Shown: positions 1 to 8,518 of the stretch, one piece after another | Position numbering within the stretch: position 1 is the stretch's first letter | Layout: every line of letters begins with the position of its first letter | From: Actinomycetota bacterium | GTDB lineage: Bacteria; Actinomycetota; Acidimicrobiia; IMCC26256; PALSA-555 | NCBI GenBank assembly: GCA_003140175.1 | Contig: PLJD01000043.1 | Span: 139,271 to 203,270 of the forward strand | Direction: 5' to 3' | DNA: 64,000 nucleotides | Notes under the pieces: generated by a model | What the model was told of the DNA's origin: nothing | Databases searched by the model: none | What the model saw: only the letters and a program-made list of their open reading frames with translations | Made by a program: the position numbers and the translations under genes

Positions 1-1
1 C

Positions 2-271
2 GCCGATCCGACCTTCCCGCTTGGTGTCTTCGACGACCCCGAGATGCGAGCGCTCGGACTCGTCGTCGAGCAGCAGCACCCCAAGCTTGGACGCTTCGAG
101 CACTTCGGCACCACGATCAACTTCTCCGACACGCCTGGCAAGATCTGGGGTCCACCCCCGATTGTCGGTCAGCACACCCGCGAGATCATGCGTGAGTACG
201 GGTACGGCGACGATGAGATCGACAAGCTCCTCGCCGACGCCGCAATCTTCGAGGAACTCTGGGTCGACTGA
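2..271 (+). CDS. CaiB/BaiF CoA-transferase, C-terminal end (partial)
   Basis: The reading frame is open from the window edge and ends at the TGA at 269-271, giving the last 89 residues of a protein that starts outside the window. The tail has the layout typical of class III (CaiB/BaiF) CoA-transferases: a proline/glycine stretch, then GQHTREIM, a short helix with GYGDDEID, and a final LLADAAIF segment. These enzymes move CoA between acyl-CoA thioesters and carboxylates. The catalytic Asp lies upstream and is not visible, so activity cannot be judged. The next reading frame starts about 15 bases downstream on the same strand, suggesting one operon. Confidence 0.8.
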   Translation, partial: ADPTFPLGVFDDPEMRALGLVVEQQHPKLGRFEHFGTTINFSDTPGKIWGPPPIVGQHTREIMREYGYGDDEIDKLLADAAIFEELWVD

Positions 272-286
272 AGCCCGACTCCGAAG

Positions 287-1167
287 GTGCGCTCGATGCG
301 CGGCGAATCGACAGTCCTGGTGAAGACCTCCGTCGTGGTCGACGTCTCGTCGGTCGTCCCGATGCCGGGGCGCCACCAGATACGCGGATGGGTGTGCGCT
401 CCCCGAGAGCTCCGGCCGACGGATCAACCACGCGTGGTGCTGTGCTGCCTCGCCGGCGGTAGGTGCACCACGAGCTACTTCGACCTTGACGTCGAGGGCC
501 AAGGCAACTACAGCATGGCGGAGCACCTCGCGGCCCAGGGCTTCGTCGTCGTCGCGATCGATCATCTTGGCGTCGGCGAGTCGAGCGCCGTCGATGACCT
601 GTTCCTCGTGACCCCCGACGTCGCGAGCTCGGCCAACCACCACGCCTTCGGCGAGCTGCTGGCCCGCCTCCGAGCGGGATCGTTGACGAACGAACTGAGT
701 GCCGTGCCGTCATCCGTGGCCGTCGGGGTCGGCCACTCCATGGGCGGCATGCTCACCCTCGTCCAACAAGCGCACCATCACACCTACGACGCGGTGGCGA
801 ACCTCGGTCACGGCGGTGATGGCCTCCCGCAGCTGCTCACCCGGGACGAGCTCAACGTCGTCGGTGACAGCCAGGCGCTGCGCGCCAAGATCGTCGACTT
901 GGCGCGAGCGCGCTTCACCCCGGGGCCCGGCCGGAAGGCGGGAGCACGGTTCCCAACTCCTTCCACGCCGCAGACGTGCCAGCGGCCGTGCGAGAGGCGT
1001 TCGTCCGCCAACAATCCACCCTGCTGTACTCGTGTGGGCTCACCTCGATGATCCCATCCGCGACCGATTCCGAGAAGTCCCAGATCGATGTCCCGGTGTT
1101 TCTGGGCTTCGGCGAACACGATCTCACGCGGCGTTTCCACCACGCGGTATCCAGCTACCCGGCATGA
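287..1167 (+). pseudogene. alpha/beta hydrolase, frameshifted and probably truncated
   Basis: The first 210 or so residues are a good alpha/beta hydrolase: nucleophile elbow GHSMGG (near residue 148), preceded by DHLGVGES. The GTG at 287 or ATG at 296 could start it. Near 925-935, in the GC run cggggcccgg, the frame changes: the homologous continuation (GGSTVPNSFHAADVPAAVREAF, then the acid-loop segment VPVFLGFGEHD) is in the next frame and ends at 1167. The end is also short, since the region normally carrying the catalytic His is missing and overlaps the convergent cupin gene. A one-base sequencing error would explain the shift but not the short C-terminus. Substrate unknown. Confidence 0.7.
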
Positions 1168-1509
1168 GCGCCTGCAGCGCCGACGCCGGGTTCAGCTCGA
1201 GGACCTCGCTGTCCTCTTCGTAGGCCAAGGTGTGCCCGGCCGGGAAGAAAAACACGTCCCCCGTCGCCGCGACTTCATCCGGCCAGTCGCACCCCGGGTA
1301 GGTCACCCGCAGGCGCCCCTTCAACAGGTAGCCGTAGTGAGGGCACTGGCACAGGCCACCCGGCAGCCCTGGTAGCCGGGGGCGCAGTCAACTGCCGGCG
1401 CCACCGTGTAACCCACCTCCATGTCGCCCCACTGCACCGAGCGGAAGCCAGTGTGGGGCCAGCGGCCACCGCCGTTCTCCGGCAGCTCCGACGGCTTGCT
1501 GACAGGCAT
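1124..1509 (-). pseudogene. cupin-domain protein, frameshifted
   Basis: A strong ribosome site GGAGGA precedes the ATG at 1509 (MPVSKPSELPENGGGRW...). The protein runs in one frame to about 1370 and continues in another frame as LPGGLCQCPHYGYLLKGRLR, then EVAATGDVFFFPAGHT, ending at 1124. The two halves join at GGCTACCAGGG/CTGCCG, where one missing base explains the break. Together they form a single small beta-barrel cupin of the type with a YGYLLKG strand and a GDVFFFPAGHT metal/turn motif. The tail overlaps the end of the hydrolase on the other strand. Function unknown; a sequencing error cannot be excluded. Confidence 0.65.
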
Positions 1510-1559
1510 GCGCACTCCTCCGACTTGGTTGAACAGGACGACCCGAGCGGCAGCCCACG

Positions 1560-2261
1560 CTATGGCAGCCCGATCCGCGGCGCCCGCGCATCCGGCTCGA
1601 CGTCGGCAGCGCGGGGCGGAGTCACCAGCGCCCGCAGTGAATACTCGACCACACGCTTCACCTCTGCGGCGTCGCTCAGCCGATCCATCGCCGCTCGGTC
1701 CAACAAGATGCTGAACACTTGGTGGTAGAGGAGATGGGCGTCGTCGAGCGACTGCTGATGGCTTCCGGGGCGGAGATCGTCGATTGCGCTGGCCAGTGGT
1801 TCCACGAGCAGGTCGATGTTGGCAGCGATCTCGTTCGGAAAGCGCGCGATCAATCGTGGATGAGCGAACAGGAACGGGCGGTTCGCTCGCAGCGACGACC
1901 CCGTCCGGAGCAGGTCGAACATGCCTTCGATCCAGGCGATCACCCGGTCGCGGGGCGTGTCTTCGCGGGCCATGCGGTGACTCAAGAAGGACCGGGTGTT
2001 GGCGCCGGCCTGCATGACCAGCTCCACCAGTAGGTCGTCCTTGGTGGGAAAATGACGATAGAAGGCGTTCGTGGAGAGACCCGCGACCGCCAAGACTTGG
2101 CCGATGGTCGGATCGACCGTGCCGTGCTCGCTCATGACATCCCGAGTAGCCGAGACCAGACGGTCGAACTCGGCTTGGTATTTGCGTCGGGTTGGCTCCA
2201 GAGCTCGCTCGACGCCGCGGCCACCGGAGGGCGGGCGCCGATGGTTGAGATCCGGTGTCAT
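1560..2261 (-). CDS. TetR-family transcriptional regulator
   Basis: 233 residues from the ATG at 2261, which overlaps the stop of the upstream SDR gene in an ATGA. The N-terminal helix-turn-helix includes DPTIGQVLAVAGLSTNAFYRHFPTKDDLL, the classic TetR recognition helix, and is followed by a helical ligand domain typical of the family. The open frame extends 67 codons upstream into the SDR gene, but that part is arginine/proline-rich antisense-like sequence without homology, so the overlapped ATG is preferred. Translational coupling to the SDR and enoyl-CoA hydratase genes suggests it controls this three-gene unit, probably responding to an acyl-CoA or hydrophobic compound (inference). Confidence 0.88.
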   Translation of the reverse strand: MTPDLNHRRPPSGGRGVERALEPTRRKYQAEFDRLVSATRDVMSEHGTVDPTIGQVLAVAGLSTNAFYRHFPTKDDLLVELVMQAGANTRSFLSHRMAREDTPRDRVIAWIEGMFDLLRTGSSLRANRPFLFAHPRLIARFPNEIAANIDLLVEPLASAIDDLRPGSHQQSLDDAHLLYHQVFSILLDRAAMDRLSDAAEVKRVVEYSLRALVTPPRAADVEPDARAPRIGLP

Positions 2262-3154
2262 GCCTGGGTCAGCTCGAAGGGGTCCTTGCCCATCTGATCC
2301 CGGACGGTGACCACCGGCGGGTTCGTGAGCAGGCGACGCTGCCAGTTGGCGCCGTCGACCACCAGGGTGTGACCCGAGATGAACCGGGCGAAGGGCGAGG
2401 CCAGGAAGGTCGCGGCCCAACCCAGCTCCCGGACGCGGCCGACGCGCATCGCCGGCTGGCACACGTCCTTGTCATTGGTCCGGGCCAGGTTGCTCTGGAT
2501 GTCCGCGGTCATGTCCTCGTGGGGAAAGAGGCCAGGCACCAGACCATTGACCTGGATCCCGTATGGCCCCCACTCCACCGCCAAGGTCTCGACCATGTTC
2601 TTGACCCCGGCTTTGGCCGCCGCCGAGTGGGCGAAACCCGGGCCACCGGTCCAGGCGTAGGACGCCCCGATGTTGACGATCGACCCCGGCGTTTCGACCG
2701 CGAGGTGGCGACGAGCGAACTCTCGGGCGCAGTAGAACGTGCCGTTGAGGGTGATATCCACGACGGTGCGCCACGCGTTGGGGGACATGTCTTCGGCTGG
2801 CACCGGGAAGTTGGCCGCCGCGTTGTTGACCAGTACGGCGGGCAGGCCGAAGGCAGTCTCGGCCTCGTCGAAGGCGGCGGCGACTTGGTCGGGGTCGCGG
2901 ATGTCGCAGCGCGGGGTGGCGACCCGAGCTCCGAGGTGCTCGAGGGCCTCACGGCCGGTATCGAGGTGTTCGGGTTTGCGGCTGGCGATGACCACGTCGG
3001 CGCCGAGGCGGGCGAATTCAGTCGCGACAGCCAGACCCAGACCGGTGCCGCCGCCGGTGATCAGCACCACGGTGTCGTTGTAGGTCCCCGGAGCCAGGGC
3101 GCTGGCGCCGAGGGCGGGTGGCTCCGGCAGGCCGACTGGTTCGGCGGTGGTCAT
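2258..3154 (-). CDS. SDR oxidoreductase, 2,4-dienoyl-CoA-reductase-like
   Basis: 298 residues, ATG at 3154 preceded by AGGGAG. Rossmann motif TGGGTGLG near residue 32, NNAA at about residue 110 and SYAWTGGPGFAHSAAAKAG, where the usual YxxxK active-site tyrosine position is occupied by a histidine/serine stretch (HSAAAK), as in bacterial and peroxisomal 2,4-dienoyl-CoA reductases rather than classical SDRs. The C-terminus carries the substrate-loop PGLFPHEDM and GHTLVVDGANW. It sits between the hydratase and TetR genes with stop/start distances of a few bases, so all three are one operon. Likely role: reduction of an unsaturated or oxo acyl-CoA. Confidence 0.85.
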   Translation of the reverse strand: MTTAEPVGLPEPPALGASALAPGTYNDTVVLITGGGTGLGLAVATEFARLGADVVIASRKPEHLDTGREALEHLGARVATPRCDIRDPDQVAAAFDEAETAFGLPAVLVNNAAANFPVPAEDMSPNAWRTVVDITLNGTFYCAREFARRHLAVETPGSIVNIGASYAWTGGPGFAHSAAAKAGVKNMVETLAVEWGPYGIQVNGLVPGLFPHEDMTADIQSNLARTNDKDVCQPAMRVGRVRELGWAATFLASPFARFISGHTLVVDGANWQRRLLTNPPVVTVRDQMGKDPFELTQA

Positions 3155-3158
3155 GTGC

Positions 3159-3938
3159 TCAGCTCCCTGTGTAGCGCGGTTGGCGGTCCTCGGCTCGGGC
3201 GGCCCGGAACTCGGCATAGTCGTCCGACTTGTTGATGAACGTCTGGGCGATCAGTTCCTCGGACATGGAGGAGCGGATCTGGGGTTCGGTGAGGTGGCTG
3301 ATGATCCGACGGGCCATCTTGATGGTCACCGCGGGGGCGGCGGCGATCCTCTCGGCCATCTCCCGGACGGTGTTGTCGAGCTGGTCGCGTGGCACGACGC
3401 GCGACACGACGCCGTGGGTCAGGGCCTCGGCGGCGTCCATGGTGCGGCCGGTGAGCACCATGTCGCTGGCTACCCCGGGGCCACAGATCTGGTACAGCCG
3501 AGCGACCCCACCGGTGTCGGGAATCACGCCATGAGAGGTCTCGGGCAACATGAACCGGGCGTCATCGGCTGCCACCCGGATGTCGCCCAGCAGAGCGCGC
3601 TGGAACGACGCTCCGATGGCCCAGCCCTGCATGGCCACCAGTACCGGTGCGTCCAAGTCGAACAGCTGCTGGAGACCCCGATGACCGCGGACCATCAGCT
3701 CGTGGTGCGTGAGTTCGACCTGTCCGCCGCCGAGGGCTGAAACGTCGCGACCCGAGGAGAAGGAATGTCCTTCGCCCCGCCAGATCACCGCTCGAAGCCC
3801 CGGCGTTTCGCGTAGCTGGGCCAGGATCTCCCAGAGGCGCTGATCCATCGCGTCCGTGAACGCGTTGCGTTTCTCGGGGTTGTTATTGGTCAGCACGGCG
3901 ATCGGCCCGTCGATCTCCAAGGTCAACAGATCGGTCAA
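3159..3938 (-). CDS. enoyl-CoA hydratase/isomerase family protein
   Basis: 259 residues from a TTG at 3938 placed five bases after GCGGAGG; longer frames reach 4085 but that extension lacks family similarity. Crotonase fold: NNPEKRNAFTDAM, oxyanion-hole segments GHSFSSGRDVSALGG and GWAIGASFQRALLGD, and the catalytic-loop region LPETSHGVIPDTGG, where the second acidic position is Asp, as in many hydratase/isomerase variants. Role: addition of water to, or isomerisation of, an enoyl-CoA. First gene of the three-gene minus-strand operon with the SDR (5 bp overlap region) and TetR. Confidence 0.87.
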   Translation of the reverse strand: MTDLLTLEIDGPIAVLTNNNPEKRNAFTDAMDQRLWEILAQLRETPGLRAVIWRGEGHSFSSGRDVSALGGGQVELTHHELMVRGHRGLQQLFDLDAPVLVAMQGWAIGASFQRALLGDIRVAADDARFMLPETSHGVIPDTGGVARLYQICGPGVASDMVLTGRTMDAAEALTHGVVSRVVPRDQLDNTVREMAERIAAAPAVTIKMARRIISHLTEPQIRSSMSEELIAQTFINKSDDYAEFRAARAEDRQPRYTGS

Positions 3939-4167
3939 CTGCTCCTCCGCTCTCGCTGCTCTCGCATGCGCGTGACGCTGAGCCGCATCTTGCAAGAAAT
4001 TGATTCTGCTCTGACAGAACGACATTCTCACAGGACGCGAGGTGGTGCAAGACGCGGAGGAGCTCGGGCTTGACTGCCGTGGCATCGAGTCAGGAACAGG
4101 AACAGCTGGTCGCGACGGTCAGGCGGCTCGTCGATGGTGTGGCCACGGGCTCGCCACTGTGGCGCGC

Positions 4168-5076
4168 TTACGCTCGCACGTGCAGTTCGGGGATGACGTC
4201 GTCGAACAGTCGAGCGAGCGTGCCGTCCCGGTCGGCGGTTGCGGGAGCCATGATCAGGTGGCGCGCTCCCGCGTCGACGAAGGCTTGCAGTGAGCATGTC
4301 ACCTCCTCCGGGGTTCCCACCGCGGCGATGCTCGGCAGCATCGCTGGAAAATCTTGGTTATACATCCCGCCGAGGAACCGGGTGGCATGCTCGCGGGCGC
4401 GTTCACCGTCTCGATTAACGGCGACGAATACGAAGGCGTACCACTCGAAGTTGGTGAGGTCTCGTCCCGCTTCGCGGGCGAGCGCGCTGACCGTCTCGAC
4501 CGACGACGCGTACCGCCGAGCAGAATAGAGATACGGCATCCATCCGTCGCCCAGCCGGGCGGCGCGTCGCATCGCCGGTTCGCGGCGCCCCGCGACGACG
4601 ATCGGGGGTCCACCCGCCTGCACCGGTGCGGGAAGGATCAGCACGTCCTCCATCGAGTAGTAGCGCCCGCGGTGCGTCACTGGCTCGCCACTCCACAGCT
4701 TGCGCAGGAGCGATATCGCCTCGTCAGTGCGCGCGCCGCGCTCGGACCGCGGCGACTGGCACGCGCGGAACTCGACCGGGTACTCCCCCCCGATCCCTAC
4801 CCCGAGCGTCACTCGCCCGGTGGTGGCACGGTCGAGGTCGGCAATCTGCTTCGCGACGATCGCAGGGGGATACAGGGGGAGCAGGAGGATCGAGGTCCCG
4901 ATGCGCACGCGGTCGGTGAGCGACGCGAGACGTGCGAGCCCCACCATCGCCTCGGGGCTCCCATTCGGTGATGCCACGTGACCGCCGGCCCAGATTGACT
5001 GCACCGGTAGCGCCTCGAGCGCGGCGATCTCGGACGCGGTGCCGCCGGCCACCACTCCGAGTGCTAGATCGGTCAC
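4168..5076 (-). CDS. LLM-class F420/flavin-dependent oxidoreductase
   Basis: 302 residues. The GTG at 5076 overlaps the IclR stop as GTGA, so the two are coupled. The TIM-barrel luciferase-like signature is clear: RVRIGTSILLLPLYPPAIVAKQ, LDRATTGRVTLGVGIGGEYPVEF, then GGPPIVVAGRREPAMRRAARLGDGWMPY. In actinomycetes such proteins mostly use reduced F420; FMN use cannot be excluded. Substrate unknown. The upstream regulator gene in the same transcript suggests that IclR controls it. Confidence 0.88.
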   Translation of the reverse strand: MTDLALGVVAGGTASEIAALEALPVQSIWAGGHVASPNGSPEAMVGLARLASLTDRVRIGTSILLLPLYPPAIVAKQIADLDRATTGRVTLGVGIGGEYPVEFRACQSPRSERGARTDEAISLLRKLWSGEPVTHRGRYYSMEDVLILPAPVQAGGPPIVVAGRREPAMRRAARLGDGWMPYLYSARRYASSVETVSALAREAGRDLTNFEWYAFVFVAVNRDGERAREHATRFLGGMYNQDFPAMLPSIAAVGTPEEVTCSLQAFVDAGARHLIMAPATADRDGTLARLFDDVIPELHVRA

Positions 5077-6026
5077 GCCCGGTCCCCGCCGGTCATGGCG
5101 GCGGTCTGGTGGTCGGTCCACTCGCCGTGCGGGTACGGCGGTACGCCGGCGACTAGCTCCGTTATGCGAGCTGCCGCTTCTCGAACCCTCTGACCACAGG
5201 CCGCGATCTGCTCGGTTTCGAGTTCGAGGCCGAGGGCGACGATTAACAAGACGAGAGCGACGGTGCCAGCGTGATCGAACACTGGTGCCGATACCTGGGT
5301 CAGTCGATACGTTCGCCCATGCTCGAGCTTCACCGGCAAGTAGTTCGTGACGCCAAGCTCGGCAATGAGGGCGTCCCGCCGCGACTGGGCCTCTTGGGAG
5401 TCCGGGTGGATCGCGAGTTGCTCGACCGTTCGGCCGAACTCGCCCCGGACCGCGTGGTCGAGGGTCACGCTGTACCCGTTCGCGCGCACCACCTCTAACG
5501 CTTCGAGGAAGTGCTGCCGCTCGGCTTGGTTGAGCCGCCGAAGGGCTCGATTGAGCCACGCGTCGACCTCGGTCCGCGGAGCCCACGCCACGAACGCCGC
5601 GCCGAGAGGCGGGACGAACGGCACCAGTTGGCCAACCTCTGGACTCACATGGAAGGGCTGGGGAGCGCCCACGGCGGAGACAACCATCATGTGCGCGCCG
5701 GCGGTCACCGCCGCGACGGTCGTGACTCCGAGCGTGTTGCTCAGCGTCTCCATCTCGGGCTGAGCGATCTGGGGTAGGCGCAGACTCGATGACGCCAGGG
5801 TCCCGAGGGGAATCAGCACAGGCCCGAGCGAGTATCCGAGTGAGGACGCGTCGCGGAGTACGTACCCGCGCTCCGCCAGCGCGAGCAGCACCGATTGGCA
5901 GGTCGCCTTGTTCAGGCCGGTGCGACGCGCGATCTCGGACATCGTGGGCGCGTCGGCTGGCCTGGTGGCGAGAAACTCGAGAACGTCCACGGCACGCAGC
6001 ACGGCGGGGGAGGGTTTGATGGGCAC
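5073..6026 (-). CDS. IclR-family transcriptional regulator
   Basis: 317 residues from the GTG at 6026, which has GGAG about ten bases upstream; upstream in-frame codons are arginine-rich and unlikely to be used. N-terminal winged helix: AVLRAVDVLEFLATRP, MSEIARRTGLNKATCQSVLLALAERGYV. C-terminal effector domain ends with QVSAPVFDHAGTVALVLLIVALGLEL and a final REAAARITELV helix, full-length for the family. It overlaps the LLM oxidoreductase by four bases and faces an SDR gene across a 630-base divergent region holding a dyad at 6284-6315, a possible operator. Confidence 0.9.
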   Translation of the reverse strand: MPIKPSPAVLRAVDVLEFLATRPADAPTMSEIARRTGLNKATCQSVLLALAERGYVLRDASSLGYSLGPVLIPLGTLASSSLRLPQIAQPEMETLSNTLGVTTVAAVTAGAHMMVVSAVGAPQPFHVSPEVGQLVPFVPPLGAAFVAWAPRTEVDAWLNRALRRLNQAERQHFLEALEVVRANGYSVTLDHAVRGEFGRTVEQLAIHPDSQEAQSRRDALIAELGVTNYLPVKLEHGRTYRLTQVSAPVFDHAGTVALVLLIVALGLELETEQIAACGQRVREAAARITELVAGVPPYPHGEWTDHQTAAMTGGDRA

Positions 6027-6656
6027 GAGAGGGTTACTCCGGGCTCGGACACGGCGTGGAGCGATTCGTTCGCTCGCCTGGTTTGGCACTTGTACCACGA
6101 GAAGCGCTGTTTCCCGCCGGTCCCGGGCGCATTGCAACGGATGGAGCGCGCGGACCGGCCACCGGACCCTGACGACCAGCTCGCTGACGTGCCCCTGAGC
6201 TCGGGAGCCACCGTCGTATCGGCTGCGCGCTCACCTGACTCGCGATGTGGGCCGTCACTCGTTGATCGTGTCGTCCGATCAGGCTAGTATCACAGTCAAG
6301 TAGATGGAATACTAGTCTGACGCGCTCACCTCGCGTTGTGTTGACGATTGTCGATCACGCCGTGATGCGAGGCCCGGTCTCGCCGGTCGCGGCTGCCCCA
6401 CTGGTAGTCGGGCTTGCCGGAGGGATGCCGCTGGATCTGCTCGACGAGGCAGCGGGCGCGGGGGATCTTGTCGCCGCCGGATCTGTTCCCGACGTATCAC
6501 CGCCCGCTGCTCGAGGAACGGGCACGCAAAAAGTACGCTGACGCCCTCGCACGACACGGGCGAGGATCCGACCTTGTTGACTAAAACGTTGAGGAACGCT
6601 CCCATCGCGTGCCTCGATACGCGACCACTGGGCGACGCGAACCTGCAGGCTGTGGC
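6027..6656. other. 630-base divergent intergenic region with a short decayed reading frame
   Basis: No intact gene is seen. Plus strand 6414-6584 is an open frame of 56 codons whose second half (FPTYHRPLLEERARKKYADA, ending GSDLVD) looks protein-like in composition, following a second frame that reads GLAGGMPLDLLDEAAG just upstream. I do not recognise the family; it may be the tail of a lost gene. The region must also contain the promoters of the IclR and SDR genes. Confidence 0.35.
6284..6315. promoter_or_regulatory. inverted repeat CTAGTAT-N18-ATACTAG
   Basis: Perfect 7-base arms at 6284-6290 and 6309-6315 in an AT-richer island between the divergent IclR and SDR genes. Each arm contains TAGTAT, which could also serve as a -10 hexamer in either direction. 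The spacer contains CAGTCAAGTAGATGG (6293-6307), identical on the opposite strand at 26721-26735, directly upstream of another SDR start. Candidate regulator-binding site; the regulator is unknown. Confidence 0.4.
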
Positions 6657-7412
6657 GTGACGCTCCCGCCGTTCCGTCTCGACGGCAAGGTCGCGCTGGT
6701 CACCGGCGGGAGCAAGGGTCTCGGGCGCGCCATGGCGTGCGCGTTCGCGGAGGCAGGTGCTGACGTGGTGGTGGCCAGCCGCAAGGCCGACGCGTGCGAG
6801 GAAGTCGCGGACGAGATCCGGGCCATCGGCCGGCGGGCCCTGGCGGTGGGCTGCCACGTGGGCGACTGGCTCGAGTGCGAGACCCTGATCGCGACCGCCG
6901 TCGAGGGGATGGGTGGCCTCGACGTGCTGGTCAACAACGCCGGGATCGCCCCCGTCCCGCCGTCGCTTGGCGGGATCACCGAGGCGCTGTTCGACAAGAC
7001 GGTCGCGGTGAACCTGAAGGGCCCCCTCCGCCTGACCGCCCTCGCGGCGGAGCACCTGCGGACTGGCGGGTCGGTGATCAACATCAGCTCCTTGTCCTCG
7101 ATGCGCCCGACGCCGCACACCGTCGTCTACGCCGCCGCCAAGGCCGGGCTCAACGCGCTGACCCGGGCGGCGTCGCAGGAGCTCGGACCGAAGGGCATCC
7201 GGGTCAATGCCATCGTGTGCGGCCCGTTCCACACCGATAGCTTCGACCGGTCGATCCCGACGGCCGAGATCGCAGAGGCAATGGCCTCCCGGATCTCCCT
7301 CCGGCGGATCGCCGGGCCCGAGGAGATCGTCGGGACAGCCCTGTTTCTGGCGTCGGACGCGTCGGCGTACATGACCGGCGCCCTGCTAGCCCTCGATGGG
7401 GGTGCCGGGTGA
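6657..7412 (+). CDS. SDR family NAD(P)-dependent oxidoreductase
   Basis: 251 residues from GTG 6657, chosen because seven residues before LDGKVALVTGG is normal for the family; GTG 6609 would add 16 residues of no similarity. TGGSKGLGRAM cofactor loop, NNAG near residue 98, catalytic Ser in NISSLSS and YAAAKAG with Tyr and Lys in place, tail GALLALDGG. A classical reductase or 3-hydroxyacyl dehydrogenase type. Its stop overlaps the next start as GTGA, so it is coupled to the quinone-oxidoreductase-like gene; a decayed copy of the same two-gene arrangement, in reverse order, occurs at 34668-35825. Confidence 0.88.
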   Translation: MTLPPFRLDGKVALVTGGSKGLGRAMACAFAEAGADVVVASRKADACEEVADEIRAIGRRALAVGCHVGDWLECETLIATAVEGMGGLDVLVNNAGIAPVPPSLGGITEALFDKTVAVNLKGPLRLTALAAEHLRTGGSVINISSLSSMRPTPHTVVYAAAKAGLNALTRAASQELGPKGIRVNAIVCGPFHTDSFDRSIPTAEIAEAMASRISLRRIAGPEEIVGTALFLASDASAYMTGALLALDGGAG

Positions 7413-8400
7413 CGACGGCCGCGGTCTGCACGGAGCTGAGCGGCGGAGGCGCCATCGAGGTGCAGGATTGGGAGGTCCCGCCGCTTGGTCCCGGCGCGGT
7501 GCGAATCGCGGTGCGGGCGGCGTCGGTGAACTTCCCGGCGTTCTCATGGTTCGCGGCCTGTACCAAGCTCGGCCCGAGCCGCCGTTCGTCCCCGGCACTG
7601 AAGGCGCGGGGGTGATCACCGAGCTCGGCTCCGATGTCAGCGGCCTGGCGGTGGGCGACCGAGTACTCGCCGTCCTCGGCTCCGGCGCGTTTGCCACCGA
7701 GGTGGCGGCCACCCCGCCGTTCCAGCAGGTGCACCGCATCCCCGATGACATGCCCTGGGACGAGGCCGCCGCCTTCAACCTGACCTACGGCACGGGAATT
7801 CACGGCCTCCTGCGCCGGGGCGGCCTCGGGGCTGGCGAGTCGGCGCTCGTCCTCGGCGCGGGTGGCGGGTGCGGCTCAGCCGCCGTCCAGATCGCCAAAG
7901 CGGCGGGCGCGACGGTCATCGCGGTCGCCGGCGGCGAGGACAAGTGCGAACTGGCGCGCCGACTCGGAGCCGACATCGTGCTCGACCACCAGGTCGTCAC
8001 TCCGCTGTCGGCCGCGGTCAAGGAGGCCACCGGCGGTCGGGGCGTCGACGTCGTGTTCGACACGGTTGGCGGCTCCGACGTCCGAGAGCCGCTGCGTTGC
8101 TTGGCGTGGAACGGGCGTTACCTGGTGATCGGGTTCGCCGCCGGTGAGATCCCGCTGATCAAGGCGAACCAGACCATCCTGAAGGGCATCTCGATCGTCG
8201 GCGTCGCCTACGGGATGTCGGCGGTCGCCGACCCGGTGGCCAACGCCAAGGACTTCAAGCAGCTGTTTACCTGGTACCGGCAGGGGTTGGTCAGGCCGGC
8301 CATCGGCCACCGCTTCGCGTTGGCCGACGCGGCGCAAGCCATGCGCGTGGTGTTCGAACGGCGCGCGCTCGGCAAGGTCGTCATCGAGATGCCCGTATGA
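7409..8400 (+). pseudogene. zinc-type/quinone oxidoreductase (MDR family), one frameshift
   Basis: The start GTG 7409 gives MTTAAVCTELSGGGAIEVQD...ASVNFP in frame 2; from about 7540 the homologous continuation VLMVRGLYQ, PPFVPGTEGAG is in frame 1 and runs to 8400. Restoring one base in TTCCCGGCGTT (for example Pro-Asp-Val) joins them into a normal protein of about 330 residues. MDR features: GDRVLAVL, GAGGGCGSAAVQIAKA NADPH-binding loop, and the C-terminal GKVVIEMP. It lacks the catalytic zinc ligands, as expected for the quinone-oxidoreductase branch. All other parts are well conserved, so either a recent mutation or a sequencing error fits. Confidence 0.8.
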
Positions 8401-8518
8401 GTAGCGGGGCGAACGTTGGAGGGGACTTAAGATCCGCGCGGTCGTGGACCGGGACCCGCTGGCCGGCTCCGGAGAACACAAGTCCGACATGGAACCGGCT
8501 GTTGCGAAACCCATTGGC

